Assembly: GCA_027943245.1 (NCBI GenBank)
Contig: JANDJZ010001751.1
Span: 1-64,000 of the forward strand
Source: Acanthamoeba sp. SK_2022b
Lineage: Eukaryota > Discosea > Longamoebia > Acanthamoebidae
Direction of reading: 5' to 3'
Length of the DNA stretch: 64,000 nt
Shown: one piece after another, positions 1 through 9,509 of the stretch
Layout of the letters: each line of letters opens with the position of its first letter
Position numbering within the stretch: the stretch's first letter is position 1
Notes under the pieces: generated by a model
Databases searched by the model: none
Told to the model about the DNA's origin: nothing
What the model saw: the letters and a program-made list of their open reading frames with translations, nothing else
Program-made: the position numbers and the translations under genes

Positions 1-30
1 AGCAGTTAACCAGGTTATTTTTCTCGTCAT
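1..30 (-). CDS. bcsB: Start of bcsB, cellulose synthase periplasmic subunit (partial)
   Basis: Ten codons (MTRKITWLTA) run off the window edge. The basic then hydrophobic start fits a signal peptide, and in the usual bcs order bcsB follows bcsA. BcsB is the periplasmic, c-di-GMP-responsive partner of BcsA that helps move the glucan chain out. No strong ribosome site is visible before the ATG, and only the first residues are present, so the call rests mostly on gene order. Confidence 0.5.
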   Translation of the reverse strand, partial: MTRKITWLTA

Positions 31-92
31 CGTATCATCATCAATGTTGGAGCCTGTTCACCGGGCGAGTGAGCGGGCGGTTGAACTCGCAG

Positions 93-2696
93 CTAACCCA
101 CTGTTTCTTGTTGACCCAAGGTCGGATCCCTGCCGACGCCGCGCGGAATAAACGACACTACCCAGGCGGTCAGCGAAGTGACCCCGACCAGCAGACCGCG
201 CACCAGCGGCGGCGCGTAGTCCGCCATGCGCACATACCCCCGGAAGCCCAGCGCCAGCACGTCGCGCAGGCTTTCGATCGGCCGGTCTTCAGGGAACCCG
301 TCCTGCCACAGCGCCCAGGTATCAGCGCGGGCGAAGGTGCACTGAATGAAATCGATGTGTTCACGGGTGGAGAGGTCGACCAGGCGCACCCCCACCTTGT
401 TGCCGAAGGCGCGCGTCACCACGCAGGGGAAGCTGTACTCCTGCTGGCCGCGCTTGAGCAGCAGCGAGGCTTTGTCGCCGTCTTTCAACGCGTTTTCCAC
501 CCGCATCTCGATGCCCACGCCGCCGTCGGAGTAATCGCGCAGCGTGCAGGGATACAGATGGCCGTCGGCACGCGCGATCGCCGCCGGCATGGCGATTTCC
601 ACGCGGTGCGCCTGACGCACCTGCTTGGCCTCCACCGCCACCGCCACCGCGCCGCCGAGAATCGTCATGTTGTACAGCACCCATACCAGGCTGATGATCA
701 CCGTCATCACCTCGTCCGTCGGGCCATAGGCCAACCGCCAGACGCCGAACGCCAGCCCGGCCAGGTTCAGGATCACCAGGAACATGTAAGGCCGGGTGAT
801 CACCCAGTCGACGTGCTCCTCCTCCACCAGCCCGCCCTTGGCGGTGACGTTGAATTTGCCCTTGTGCGGATTGAACAGCGCCACCGTCGTCGGCCGCGCG
901 ATATACCAGGCCAGCACCGTTTCATAGATTTCGCTCCAGAACGAATGGCGGTATTTCCCCTGGATACGTGAGTTGGTCAGGCTGGCGTGGATCATGTGCG
1001 GCAGCACATAAAGCGCGATCGCCAGCGCCGGTGCGAAGATGATGTAGGCATGCAGCAGCAAAAACGCCAGCGGCGCGGTGAGGAAGATCAGCCGCGGAAT
1101 GCCCGACAGGAAGTGCAGCATGGCGTTGGCGTAGCACAGGCGCTGCGCCAGTTTCAGCCCCTTGCCCAACAGCGGGTTGTCCAGCCGGAAGATCTGCACC
1201 ATGCCGCGCGCCCAGCGAATGCGCTGGCCGATGTGCGCCGACAGGCTCTCGGTCGCCAGCCCGGCGGCCTGCGGAATGCGGATGTAGGCCGAGGTGTGCC
1301 CGCGCCGGTGCAAGCGCAGCGAGGTGTGGGCGTCTTCGGTGACGGTTTCCACCGCAATGCCGCCGATCTCGTCCAGCGCGCTGCGGCGCAGGATGGCGCA
1401 AGAGCCGCAGAAGAAGGTGGCGTCCCACATGTCGTTGCCGTCCTGCACCAGCCCGTAGAACAAGGTGCCCTCATTGGGCGTCTGGCGGAAGCGGCCGAGG
1501 TTGCGCTCGAACGGATCCGGCGAGAAGAAGTGGTGCGGGGTTTGCAGCATCGCCAGCTTTTTGTCTTTGAAGAACCAGCCCATGGTCAGCTGCAGGAAGG
1601 AGCGCGTCGGCACGTGGTCGCAGTCGAAAATCGCCACGAACTCGCCGGTGGCCTGCTTCAGCGCATTGTTGATGTTGCCGGCCTTGGCGTGTTCGTGGGT
1701 CGGCCTGGCGATGTATTTCACCCCCACTTCGTCAGCGAACGCCCGGAATTCGGGGCGGTTGCCGTCATCGAGGATATAGATGTTCACCTTCTCTTTCGGC
1801 CAGTCGATGCCCAGCGCCGCATAGATGGTGGGCTTCACCACCCCGAGATCTTCGTTGTAAGTCGGCACCATCAGGTCGATGGTCGGCCAGGTGGCGCTAT
1901 CGGCGGGCAACGGTACCGGCTGCCGGTTAAGCGGCCAGACGGTCTGGAAATAGCCCAGCACCAGCACCACCCAGGCGTAGGTTTCCGCCACCAGCAGCAA
2001 CAGGCCGCACACCAGGCTGAGCGGATCGTCCCAGTTCAGCGTAGCGGTATAGCGCCACCACAGGTAGCGACAGGATACGGTCAGCGACAGCACGATCAGC
2101 ATCAACCCCGGCAGGCGCCCCGGCACCCGGCGCACCACCATCGCGATCCCCCACAGCAGCAGGACGAACACGAACTGCGCCGGCAGATCGAACGGTTGCG
2201 AGATGCACAGCATGGCGAGGATCGCCGCCAGCACGCTGACCAGAATAAACAGCGCGCGCCGCATGCCGCGGCTCATGCGGCCGAGGCGCTCCACCGAACG
2301 CTGCTCCACGCCGGCGTTCTTCAGCCGTTGCGGCAGGCCCTGCAGCCAGTCGGCATAGCGCTGCTGCAGGCGGCGCCAACCGGCGAAATAGTCGCGCTGC
2401 ACCGGCGCGCGGCCGCTGCGAAACAGCAGCAGCCACAGCCCCTGCAGCAGATAACGCAGCGCATCCGCCGGGCGCGGGCGGTCGGCGGACAGATGCGGGA
2501 ACCAATAAGCGCGGCCGGCGCGCACGCGCTGCCAGGCCGGCGATTCGAAGCGCAGCAGCAGCCAGCCCAACGCCACCAGCAGCGTGGCGAAAAAGGCGGT
2601 TAGCGCCGACGCGCCGTTGCGCCGATAGCCGCGGTAGCGCGTCTGCACTGCCTGACGCACCGGCGGCACCAGCAGCAGGCTCAGCACCCGGCTCAT
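93..2696 (-). CDS. bcsA: Cellulose synthase catalytic subunit BcsA
   Basis: Inner-membrane GT2 enzyme that polymerises UDP-glucose into beta-1,4-glucan and extrudes it. The 867-residue product shows the family signature: VPTYNED near residue 277, DDG near 310, DCD near 358, TED near 453 and QRIRW near 491, flanked by hydrophobic segments. A C-terminal PilZ domain carries RQAHR (about 694-698) and DYSDGG (about 721-726), the c-di-GMP binding pair, so activity should depend on c-di-GMP. The start ATG overlaps the bcsQ stop (ATGA); an in-frame start 33 bp upstream lies inside bcsQ and was not used. Length matches E. coli BcsA (872 aa). Confidence 0.97.
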   Translation of the reverse strand: MSRVLSLLLVPPVRQAVQTRYRGYRRNGASALTAFFATLLVALGWLLLRFESPAWQRVRAGRAYWFPHLSADRPRPADALRYLLQGLWLLLFRSGRAPVQRDYFAGWRRLQQRYADWLQGLPQRLKNAGVEQRSVERLGRMSRGMRRALFILVSVLAAILAMLCISQPFDLPAQFVFVLLLWGIAMVVRRVPGRLPGLMLIVLSLTVSCRYLWWRYTATLNWDDPLSLVCGLLLLVAETYAWVVLVLGYFQTVWPLNRQPVPLPADSATWPTIDLMVPTYNEDLGVVKPTIYAALGIDWPKEKVNIYILDDGNRPEFRAFADEVGVKYIARPTHEHAKAGNINNALKQATGEFVAIFDCDHVPTRSFLQLTMGWFFKDKKLAMLQTPHHFFSPDPFERNLGRFRQTPNEGTLFYGLVQDGNDMWDATFFCGSCAILRRSALDEIGGIAVETVTEDAHTSLRLHRRGHTSAYIRIPQAAGLATESLSAHIGQRIRWARGMVQIFRLDNPLLGKGLKLAQRLCYANAMLHFLSGIPRLIFLTAPLAFLLLHAYIIFAPALAIALYVLPHMIHASLTNSRIQGKYRHSFWSEIYETVLAWYIARPTTVALFNPHKGKFNVTAKGGLVEEEHVDWVITRPYMFLVILNLAGLAFGVWRLAYGPTDEVMTVIISLVWVLYNMTILGGAVAVAVEAKQVRQAHRVEIAMPAAIARADGHLYPCTLRDYSDGGVGIEMRVENALKDGDKASLLLKRGQQEYSFPCVVTRAFGNKVGVRLVDLSTREHIDFIQCTFARADTWALWQDGFPEDRPIESLRDVLALGFRGYVRMADYAPPLVRGLLVGVTSLTAWVVSFIPRGVGRDPTLGQQETVG

Positions 2697-3433
2697 GGCG
2701 CAACGCCCCGCTTGAGGTTGATCAGGCACCAGTTGGCCAGCGTCAGCACTTCATCCGCCGCCAGACTCTCGGGGCGGTACTCGCCCAACGGCTGCTTGAC
2801 CGCCAGCGCTTCCGCCAACGCTTCGTCGCGATGGATCACCACCGGCAACAGGCCGCTCAGCGTTTGCAGCCACAGCTGATGCAGATCCTGCTGCAGCTGG
2901 CTGGCGGAGGAGTAGTGATTGACCAAGAAACGGCAGTCGTTCGGCAGCGTCTGCTGATGGAGCCGTACCTGGCAGTTGGCGTCGGGGTTCAACAGCACGA
3001 ACACGCTGTCGGCAAGCTGCAGCGCCTGCTGCGCCAGCACGCCGTCCCCGACCGGAACATCCAGCAAGATCCAGCGCAGCGGATCGCCGGCGATCAGCTG
3101 GCGCACATTGTCGCGCCAGCGTTCCGGCTGTTGCTGACACTGGCGCTGCACTTCCAGCCGTTCCGCCGCATTCAGGCGGCCAAAGGGCAGAAAGTCGAGG
3201 TTTTCACAGTAACGCAGCGCCCCTTCCTGCCAGCGCCCGCCGTCCCGCTCCGCGCGGGCCCAGCCGCGCGCCAGCTCGAACGGCGTGTTGAAATGCAGGC
3301 GCAGCAGATTGTCCGGCGTGAAATCGATCGCCAACACCGACTCGCCCAGCTGCTGCAACGCCCAGGCGAGCGCCGCCGTGACCGACGTCGTCCCCATTCC
3401 ACCCCGCAACCCTTGCAGCGCGATCACCGGCAT
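2693..3433 (-). CDS. bcsQ: Cellulose biosynthesis ParA/MinD-like ATPase BcsQ
   Basis: A 246-residue MinD/ParA-family ATPase thought to place or assemble the cellulose synthase at the inner membrane. The N-terminus has a deviant Walker A loop (LRGGMGTTSVTA, about residues 8-19), and a later LLDVPVGDGV segment fits the second ATPase motif. It sits between bcsR (3-bp gap) and bcsA (4-bp overlap), so translation is probably coupled. Known from E. coli to be required for cellulose production; here the frame is intact. Confidence 0.93.
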   Translation of the reverse strand: MPVIALQGLRGGMGTTSVTAALAWALQQLGESVLAIDFTPDNLLRLHFNTPFELARGWARAERDGGRWQEGALRYCENLDFLPFGRLNAAERLEVQRQCQQQPERWRDNVRQLIAGDPLRWILLDVPVGDGVLAQQALQLADSVFVLLNPDANCQVRLHQQTLPNDCRFLVNHYSSASQLQQDLHQLWLQTLSGLLPVVIHRDEALAEALAVKQPLGEYRPESLAADEVLTLANWCLINLKRGVAP

Positions 3434-3436
3434 AGA

Positions 3437-3628
3437 TCAGTGGCTCCCCGTGGTCTGCGCCAATTCGGCCAACAACGGCCAGCGCGTCATCATTTGCGTT
3501 AACCGCTCCTGCCGCGAAATATCGACATAGCTTAATTTCGGCAATGAAAAAGCCTGGCTGAGCGCCTGCAGGTCATCCTGGCTCTCCCCAGGTGCCGCTG
3601 CACGAAAATGGGTGGGTGCGTTATTCAT
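3437..3628 (-). CDS. bcsR: Cellulose synthase accessory protein BcsR (YhjR family)
   Basis: A 63-residue soluble protein with the expected size and place for BcsR, the first gene of bcsRQAB. BcsR is known to bind BcsQ and support the cytosolic part of the Bcs machine. The sequence includes an LPKLSYVDIS segment in its middle, typical of YhjR proteins. Its ATG faces bcsE across a 189-bp divergent region. Confidence 0.88.
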   Translation of the reverse strand: MNNAPTHFRAAAPGESQDDLQALSQAFSLPKLSYVDISRQERLTQMMTRWPLLAELAQTTGSH

Positions 3629-3817
3629 TCTTCCGCCTTGGCGAAAATAGGCTATGTTAATTAACTATAGCAACGATACAAAAAGAGAGAGGCAATAAGA
3701 TGATTCTCAACAAATATTGTTGCAGAGCGTCGGATATTTGTTATTGCCAGAGTAAAAATGGCTATCTTTAAATATAAACGCCTTTAGTCGGCTTTCAACG
3801 AAAGTAGAACACATCCT
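3629..3817. promoter_or_regulatory. Divergent bcsR / bcsE control region
   Basis: The 189-bp AT-rich gap between the two cellulose operons must hold both promoters. A perfect 10-bp palindrome, GTTAATTAAC, lies at 3656-3665, about 28 bp upstream of bcsR. A short ORF with a good ribosome site follows at 3700-3771. No regulator binding site is recognised with certainty. Confidence 0.6.
3700..3771 (+). CDS. Possible 23-codon leader ORF upstream of bcsE
   Basis: ATG at 3700 is preceded by AGAGAGAGG, a good Shine-Dalgarno match at normal spacing, and the frame runs 23 codons to TAA. The peptide is unusually cysteine-rich (four Cys, two of them adjacent). It ends 46 bp before bcsE. It resembles no leader peptide I know. 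Short frames arise by chance, so only the ribosome site and position support it. Confidence 0.3.
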   Translation: MILNKYCCRASDICYCQSKNGYL

Positions 3818-5386
3818 ATGGCGCACTCTTTTTCTCTAGGCATTCGGCAGATTTGGGAAGAGCTGTCGGTGATGCAGGCCCCCGGGCTTTATTGGATCAA
3901 TATCGACAGGCAAAGCGACGCCGCGCTGCTGTGTCGCCAGGTCATCGCCGCCCAGCCGGCCACCCATAAAGTCGCCCTGATCTGCAGCGGCGATAAACCC
4001 GATCGCCTGCTGGCCGAGCTGGCTTCGCCTGCTTTGCAGAAGCTGCCGCTGTATCAATTACCGGAGAAAAAAGCCGCGCTGACGCAGCTGAGCGACGATC
4101 TGATGCGCGCCCTGCGGCCGCAAAATCGCTTACTTATCCTGCTGGCCCACGCCAGCCTGTGGCAAACCTTCACCACCGAAGAGCTGCGCGAGTGGACCCG
4201 TACCCTCGCCGCCTGGCTGCGGCGGCAGGGGTGTACGCTGTTGATCCTCAGCCACGGCGGCGGCATCAATAAGCTCAAGGGGCAGCTCAGCGCGCAGCAT
4301 CGCATCCTGAACGGCCTGTCCAGCCTGCAATGGCAGCAGGACAGCGCGCAGTATCTGGTTAACTGGTGGAGCACCGAAAACGGCATCAATGCCAATCAGC
4401 TGCTGACGCTGTACGCCGCGGAAGGCGGCTGGCAGGGTGAGGATGAAAATAGCCAACCCTCCCCCACCGCCTTGCGCAGCGACGAAGGCCTGTATCTGGC
4501 CGAGCGCAGCATCCTGGAAGGCGCGCCGCCGCTGTCCGCCAACTGGCAGCTGCTGGAGAGCAACGACGAACTGGCGCAGCACGGCATGCTGAGACTCTCG
4601 GCGACGTTGATTTTCGCGCTGTACCAAAGCGACCAAATCGATCACCTGGCGCACCAAATCCACACCCTGCGCCGCAGCCGCGGCAACGGCTTGAAAATCG
4701 CGGTGCGCGAGATGAGCGCCAGCCTGCGCTACAGCGACGAGCGGCTGCTGCTGGCCTGCGGCGCCAACCTGATCGTACCGCACGTCGCGCCGCTGTCGCG
4801 TTTTCTGACCATGCTCGAAGGCATTCAGGGGCAGCGCTTCTCGCGCCATGTCCCCGCCGACATCGATGCGCTGCTGGCCGGCTTGCGCCCGCTGCAGCTC
4901 AAAGGCTATATGCGGCCGGAACCGTTCAGCCAGGCGGTGCTGTCGCTGATGGGCAACACGCTGCTGCCCGAGGACGGCAAAGGGGTGATGGTGGCGCTGC
5001 GGCCGGCCACCGGCCTGCGCGCCGAACAAGCGATGACCCTGTGCCACCTGCGGCGCTTCGGCGACGTGATGACCGTCGTGCAGGGGCGGCTGGTGCTGTT
5101 CCTCTCCACCTGCCGCATCAACGATTTGGATACCGCGCTGAAGTTCATCTTCCGCCTGCCGGTGGATGAAGCCTTCAGTAACCGGGTGGTGTGGCACCAG
5201 GACGTCGATATCATTTCGGAAATCAAACGCATGGCCCAGGGGCGCTGGCAGATTTCGGCCACCGGCACCGCCGGCGCCGCGCCGCGCCCCAGCGTGAAAG
5301 CGGCCGAGGTGCCCACAGAACGGCGGCAGCCGGTCGCCTTCACGCTGCCGCTCGGCCCGCAGGAGGAACCGCATGCTGAACCTTAA
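3818..5386 (+). CDS. bcsE: c-di-GMP-binding cellulose regulator BcsE
   Basis: A 522-residue protein of the BcsE family, a cytosolic regulator needed for full cellulose output. Its C-terminal GIL (GGDEF I-site-like) domain carries RFGD in the context LRRFGDVMT, corresponding to the RxxD c-di-GMP contact. The final ~40 residues are a low-complexity Ala/Pro-rich tail. First gene of bcsEFG; its 3' end overlaps bcsF by 14 bp. Length matches E. coli BcsE (523 aa). Confidence 0.93.
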   Translation: MAHSFSLGIRQIWEELSVMQAPGLYWINIDRQSDAALLCRQVIAAQPATHKVALICSGDKPDRLLAELASPALQKLPLYQLPEKKAALTQLSDDLMRALRPQNRLLILLAHASLWQTFTTEELREWTRTLAAWLRRQGCTLLILSHGGGINKLKGQLSAQHRILNGLSSLQWQQDSAQYLVNWWSTENGINANQLLTLYAAEGGWQGEDENSQPSPTALRSDEGLYLAERSILEGAPPLSANWQLLESNDELAQHGMLRLSATLIFALYQSDQIDHLAHQIHTLRRSRGNGLKIAVREMSASLRYSDERLLLACGANLIVPHVAPLSRFLTMLEGIQGQRFSRHVPADIDALLAGLRPLQLKGYMRPEPFSQAVLSLMGNTLLPEDGKGVMVALRPATGLRAEQAMTLCHLRRFGDVMTVVQGRLVLFLSTCRINDLDTALKFIFRLPVDEAFSNRVVWHQDVDIISEIKRMAQGRWQISATGTAGAAPRPSVKAAEVPTERRQPVAFTLPLGPQEEPHAEP

Positions 5387-5576
5387 CGACATCGTGCAAC
5401 TGATCCTGCTGTGCGCGCTGATCTTCATTCCGCTGGGCTACGCCTTTCACCGGCGTTTTCCGCATTTGCGTCAATACTGGCAAAACCTGTTGTTATCGCC
5501 GCGCTATTTGAAATCCGCCGGTTTGTGGGTGCGCACAGGCTCCTCATCTCAGATTAAACGTAAGAAGCAGCCATGA
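5373..5576 (+). CDS. bcsF: Cellulose biosynthesis membrane peptide BcsF
   Basis: A 67-residue protein with one N-terminal transmembrane helix (about residues 7-25) and a basic C-terminus ending in a Lys/Arg-rich tail. BcsF is a short membrane anchor that recruits BcsE and works with BcsG. It overlaps bcsE by 14 bp and bcsG by 4 bp, a tight translational cassette. Confidence 0.88.
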   Translation: MLNLNDIVQLILLCALIFIPLGYAFHRRFPHLRQYWQNLLLSPRYLKSAGLWVRTGSSSQIKRKKQP

Positions 5577-7228
5577 ATCCAAACTCGAAGACGCAATCCG
5601 ATAACGCTCTGTGGCGCTACTGGCGCGGGCTGGGCGGCTGGAACCTCTACTTTCTGGCCAAATTCGCCCTGCTGTGGTTCGGCTACCTGAATTTCCACGC
5701 GCTGCCGAACCTGGTGTTCATGGCATTTCTGCTGATGCCGATCCCCTCACAGCGTCTGCACCGCTGGCGCCATTACCTCGCTATCCCGATTGGCATCGCG
5801 CTGTTCTACCACGACACCTGGCTGCCGGGCATCAACAGCATTCTCAGCCAGGGCTCGCAGCTGGCCGGCTTCAGCGCCCAGTATCTGCTGGAGCTGATCA
5901 ACCGCTTTATCAACTGGCAGATGGTCGGCGTGGCCTTCGTGCTGCTTATTGCCTACCTGTTCGTCGCGCAGTGGGTGCGCGTCACGGTGTTCACCGTGGC
6001 GGCGCTGGTGTGGCTCAATATCGTCAACATCGCCGGGCCGGCGGTCTCACTGCTGCCCGCCACCTCCACGGCCTCGGCCGGGGGCGCCAATACGCCGGCC
6101 ACGTCGGTGCCAGCGGCGGGGGATGCTGCCCCGGCAGACAGCCTGCCGCCGACCAGCGCCAATCTGACGGCCTACCTGAATCAGTTCTACGAGCGGGAAA
6201 AAGGCCGCGCCACCGCGTTCCCGGCCACCTTGCCCGCCGACGCCCAGCCGTTCGATCTGCTGGTGATCAACATCTGTTCGCTGGCCTGGGCCGATATGGA
6301 GGCGGTCAACCTGCAGAATCACCCGCTGTGGTCGAAGATGGACATCATGTTCGACAGCTTCAACTCGGCCACCGCCTACAGCGGCCCGGCGGCCATCCGC
6401 CTGCTGCGCGCCAGCTGCGGCCAGCTTTCGCATCACGACCTGTATCAACCGGTGAACCAGCAGTGTTACCTGTTCGATAACCTGGCAAAGCTCGGCTTCA
6501 AGGAACAGCTGATGCTCGATCACTCCGGGGTATTCGGCAACTTCCTGAAAGAACTGCGTGAACAGGGCGACATGCAGGCACCGCTGATGTCACAGGCCGG
6601 CATCGGCAACGAGCTGACCTCGTTCGACGGCGAGCCGATTTATAACGATCTCGAATTGCTGACCCGCTGGCTGGATCAACAGCAAAAAGGCGGTGACGGC
6701 CGCACCGCCACCTTCTTCAACATCATTCCGCTGCACGACGGCAACCGCTTCGTCGGCTCCAGCAAGAGCGCCGACTATCAACCGCGCGCGCAGAAACTGT
6801 TCGATCAGCTGAACACCTTCCTTGACCAGCTGGAGAAATCCGGCCGCAAAGTGGTGGTGGTGATCGTGCCGGAGCACGGCGCGGCGTTGGTGGGCGACAA
6901 GATGCAGATGTCCGGCCTGCGCGATATTCCCAGCCCGAACATCACCCATACGCCGGTCGGCATCAAACTGATTGGGATGAAGGCGCCGCATCAGGGCAGC
7001 CCGCTGCAGATCAAAACGCCGAGCAGCTATCTGGCGCTGTCTGAACTGGTGTCGCGCCTGGTGGACGGCAAGGTCTTCAGCGAGTCCAGCGTCGATTGGC
7101 AGGCATTGACCCAGGGGCTGCCGCAGACCCCGGTCATCTCCGAAAACGACAACGCCATTGTGATGCAGTATCAGGGCAAGCCCTACATTCGCCTGAACGG
7201 CGGTGACTGGGTGCCTTACCCACAATAA
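5573..7228 (+). CDS. bcsG: Cellulose phosphoethanolamine transferase BcsG
   Basis: Inner-membrane enzyme that decorates cellulose with phosphoethanolamine in the periplasm. The 551-residue product has about five N-terminal membrane helices, an Ala/Pro/Ser-rich linker (about 160-200) and a periplasmic alkaline-phosphatase-like domain. Ser270 in SATAYSGPA fits the catalytic nucleophile (Ser278 in E. coli), and Glu434-His435 in the EHGAAL motif fit the zinc site. Its presence predicts modified pEtN-cellulose rather than plain cellulose. Confidence 0.95.
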   Translation: MNPNSKTQSDNALWRYWRGLGGWNLYFLAKFALLWFGYLNFHALPNLVFMAFLLMPIPSQRLHRWRHYLAIPIGIALFYHDTWLPGINSILSQGSQLAGFSAQYLLELINRFINWQMVGVAFVLLIAYLFVAQWVRVTVFTVAALVWLNIVNIAGPAVSLLPATSTASAGGANTPATSVPAAGDAAPADSLPPTSANLTAYLNQFYEREKGRATAFPATLPADAQPFDLLVINICSLAWADMEAVNLQNHPLWSKMDIMFDSFNSATAYSGPAAIRLLRASCGQLSHHDLYQPVNQQCYLFDNLAKLGFKEQLMLDHSGVFGNFLKELREQGDMQAPLMSQAGIGNELTSFDGEPIYNDLELLTRWLDQQQKGGDGRTATFFNIIPLHDGNRFVGSSKSADYQPRAQKLFDQLNTFLDQLEKSGRKVVVVIVPEHGAALVGDKMQMSGLRDIPSPNITHTPVGIKLIGMKAPHQGSPLQIKTPSSYLALSELVSRLVDGKVFSESSVDWQALTQGLPQTPVISENDNAIVMQYQGKPYIRLNGGDWVPYPQ

Positions 7229-7246
7229 GCGCGGCCTCATCCCCCC

Positions 7247-7275
7247 AAAGCACGCCGCCGGCGTGCTTTTTTATT
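7247..7275 (+). terminator. Intrinsic terminator after bcsG
   Basis: A 10-bp perfect stem (AAAGCACGCC / GGCGTGCTTT) with a 3-nt loop is followed by a T-rich run 19 bp after the bcsG stop. Confidence 0.85.
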
Positions 7276-7473
7276 GGGTTTTTATAATAAAAACAGTGAA
7301 ACCGCTCGACAGAAAGAATGTTATTAACAACAAACCGTTGAATTCTATTATTCGATTATTATTTCCATACGAAGATTCTTAAAAAAATAACGATTTGTCA
7401 GAATAGCGTTAAGGGCAGAATTTAAAAAACGGGTTGTCGCGATCGTTTACTGACTAACACATTGATTGAATAA
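7276..7473. other. AT-rich spacer between bcsG and dppF terminators
   Basis: About 200 bp between two convergent operons. It is AT-rich and contains no credible ORF, RNA gene or strong repeat that I can see. Confidence 0.5.
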
Positions 7474-7506
7474 TAAAAAACGCCGGCGCAGTGCCGGCGT
7501 TTGGTT
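7474..7506 (-). terminator. Intrinsic terminator after dppF
   Basis: Read on minus, AACGCCGGC and GCCGGCGTT form a 9-bp stem with a 5-nt loop, followed by TTTTTTATT. It ends the dpp operon 22 bp past the dppF stop. Confidence 0.85.
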
Positions 7507-7527
7507 TAAGCAGGAAAATCCGACGCC

Positions 7528-8517
7528 TTACGCCCCCGGATGCTCGTCCTGATCGACCGCAAAGCAGGCCACCATCTGCTCACCGTACTGTTTCAGCTGC
7601 GGCTGCAGCTGCACGCAGGTGCCGAAGGCGCGGCGGCAGCGGGCGTTGAACGCGCAGCCCGGCGGCGGGTTCATCGGGCTGGGCAGTTCGCCGGTCAGCT
7701 TGATGCGCTCGCGGCGCATATCCGGGTTCAACCGCGGCGTCGCCGACAGCAGCGCCTGGGTATAAGGATGTCGCGGATTGTTGAAGATCGCCTCTTTGCT
7801 GCCCTTTTCCACGCAGCGGCCGAGGTACATCACCATCACCTCGTCGGCGATGTGTTCCACCACCGACAGATCGTGCGAGATGAACACATAGGACAGCCCC
7901 AGCTCCTGCTGCAGATCCATCATCAGGTTCAGCACCTGAGCGCGCACCGACACGTCCAGCGCCGACACCGGTTCATCGGCGATCACCACGTCCGGGTTCA
8001 GCATCAGCCCGCGGGCGATGGCGATACGCTGGCGCTGGCCGCCGGAAAACATGTGCGGGTAGCGGTCGTAATGCTCGGTCTTCAGGCCGACCTTCGCCAT
8101 CATCTCCAGCGCTTTTTCCCGCCGTTCGGCGGCGCTGAGCGGGGTATTGATCAACAGCGGTTCCTCGAGGATCTGCCCGACCTTCTTGCGCGGGTTGAGC
8201 GATCCGTAAGGATTCTGGAACACGATTTGGATCTTCTGGCGGCGCAGTTTCTCGGCCGAGACGTCCGGCTTCAGCAAATCCTGCCCCTGATAGTACAGCT
8301 CGCCGCCGGTCGGCACTTCGATCATCGTCAGCAGGCGGCCGAGCGTCGATTTGCCGCAGCCCGACTCGCCGACCACCGCCAGCGTTTTGCCGCGCTCCAG
8401 GGTGAAGGAGACGCCGTCCAGCGCCTTGACCAGCCGCTCCGGCGCGAACAGGCCCTTTTTCACCGGGTAATGCTTCTTCAGGTCGATCGCCTGCAGTAAA
8501 GGTTGATTCTGGCTCAT
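7528..8517 (-). CDS. dppF: Dipeptide ABC transporter ATP-binding protein DppF
   Basis: A 329-residue cytosolic ATPase of the dipeptide (and heme) importer. Walker A is GESGCGKST, the ABC signature is [15 protein letters not shown] and Walker B ends VVIADEP. The C-terminal oligopeptide-transporter extension carries the Cys-containing [10 protein letters not shown] segment. It overlaps dppD by 4 bp and is the last gene of dppABCDF. Confidence 0.96.
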   Translation of the reverse strand: MSQNQPLLQAIDLKKHYPVKKGLFAPERLVKALDGVSFTLERGKTLAVVGESGCGKSTLGRLLTMIEVPTGGELYYQGQDLLKPDVSAEKLRRQKIQIVFQNPYGSLNPRKKVGQILEEPLLINTPLSAAERREKALEMMAKVGLKTEHYDRYPHMFSGGQRQRIAIARGLMLNPDVVIADEPVSALDVSVRAQVLNLMMDLQQELGLSYVFISHDLSVVEHIADEVMVMYLGRCVEKGSKEAIFNNPRHPYTQALLSATPRLNPDMRRERIKLTGELPSPMNPPPGCAFNARCRRAFGTCVQLQPQLKQYGEQMVACFAVDQDEHPGA

Positions 8518-8918
8518 ACGGTCGGCCTCCCCGCATCATCCAGCGGTGTGTGACATTTAACCTGACGGCCGGGAATGCTGCGCAGTTCCGGCTCCTCGTT
8601 ACGGCAGCGCTCGTTGGCGTAGGGACAACGCGGGTTGAGCAGGCAACCGGTCGGGCGATCGTATTTGCCCGGCACCACGCCCGGCAGCGAAGCCAGGCGC
8701 GCCTTGTCGGCGGCGAACTCCGGCAGCGCGCGCAGCAGCGCCTGGGTATAAGGATGGCGCGGCGCGCGGAAAATCTCCGCCGCCTTGCCGGATTCCACCA
8801 CCTGGCCGGCATACATCACGATGATGTGGTGCGCGGCTTCGGCCACCAGCGCCAGATCGTGGGTGATCAGCACCAGCGCCATGTTTTCGCGCTGCTGCAG
8901 GTCCAGCAGCAGTTCGAT

Positions 8919-8954
<36 letters not shown>

Positions 8955-9494
8955 CGGCTCATCGGCGATCAGCAGCTTCGGCCGACAGGCGATGGCCATG
9001 GCGATCATCACGCGCTGGCTCATGCCGCCGGAAAGCTGGTGCGGGTACACGTCCAGCCGCGAGGCCGGATCGGGAATGCCCACCTGGGTCAGCAGGTCGA
9101 TAGCGCGCTGGCGGCGAGTGCGGCGGTTGCCGCCCTGATGCACCTTCAGCGCCTCCATGATCTGGTAACCGACGGTATAGCACGGGTTCAGGCTGGTCAT
9201 CGGATCCTGGAAGATCATCGCCACTTCAGAACCCACCAGCTGGCGGCGCTCTTTTTCGGAGATCTTGCGCAGATCCTGGCCGTTGAACTCCAGCTTGTCG
9301 GCCATTACCTTGCCGGGGAAATCGATCAGGCCCATGATCGCCAGCGAGCTGACGGATTTGCCGGAGCCGGATTCACCGACGATGCCGACCACCTGGCCTT
9401 GCTCCACGCTGTAACTGATGCGGTCTACCGCGCGGAACGGGGTGCCTTCGTCACCGAAGTGCACCGAAAGCTTGTCTACATTCAATAACGCCAT
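8514..9494 (-). CDS. dppD: Dipeptide ABC transporter ATP-binding protein DppD
   Basis: Second ATPase of the Dpp importer, 326 residues (327 in E. coli). It has Walker A GESGSGKS, signature [15 protein letters not shown] and Walker [13 protein letters not shown]. The C-terminal Cys motif ([15 protein letters not shown]) is typical of the Opp/Dpp ATPase tail. It starts 15 bp after dppC and overlaps dppF, so DppD and DppF should be co-translated as the heterodimer. Confidence 0.96.
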
Positions 9495-9509
9495 CTCTCT
9501 CGTCCTCTG

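Noticed and set aside
987..2603. Long open frame (538 codons) on plus opposite bcsA
   Set aside because: It is antisense to a clear bcsA, has no domain, and its His/Gln/Arg-rich composition is the usual shadow of GC-rich codons. Similar long shadows oppose dpp, uhpB, bglF, selA and others.
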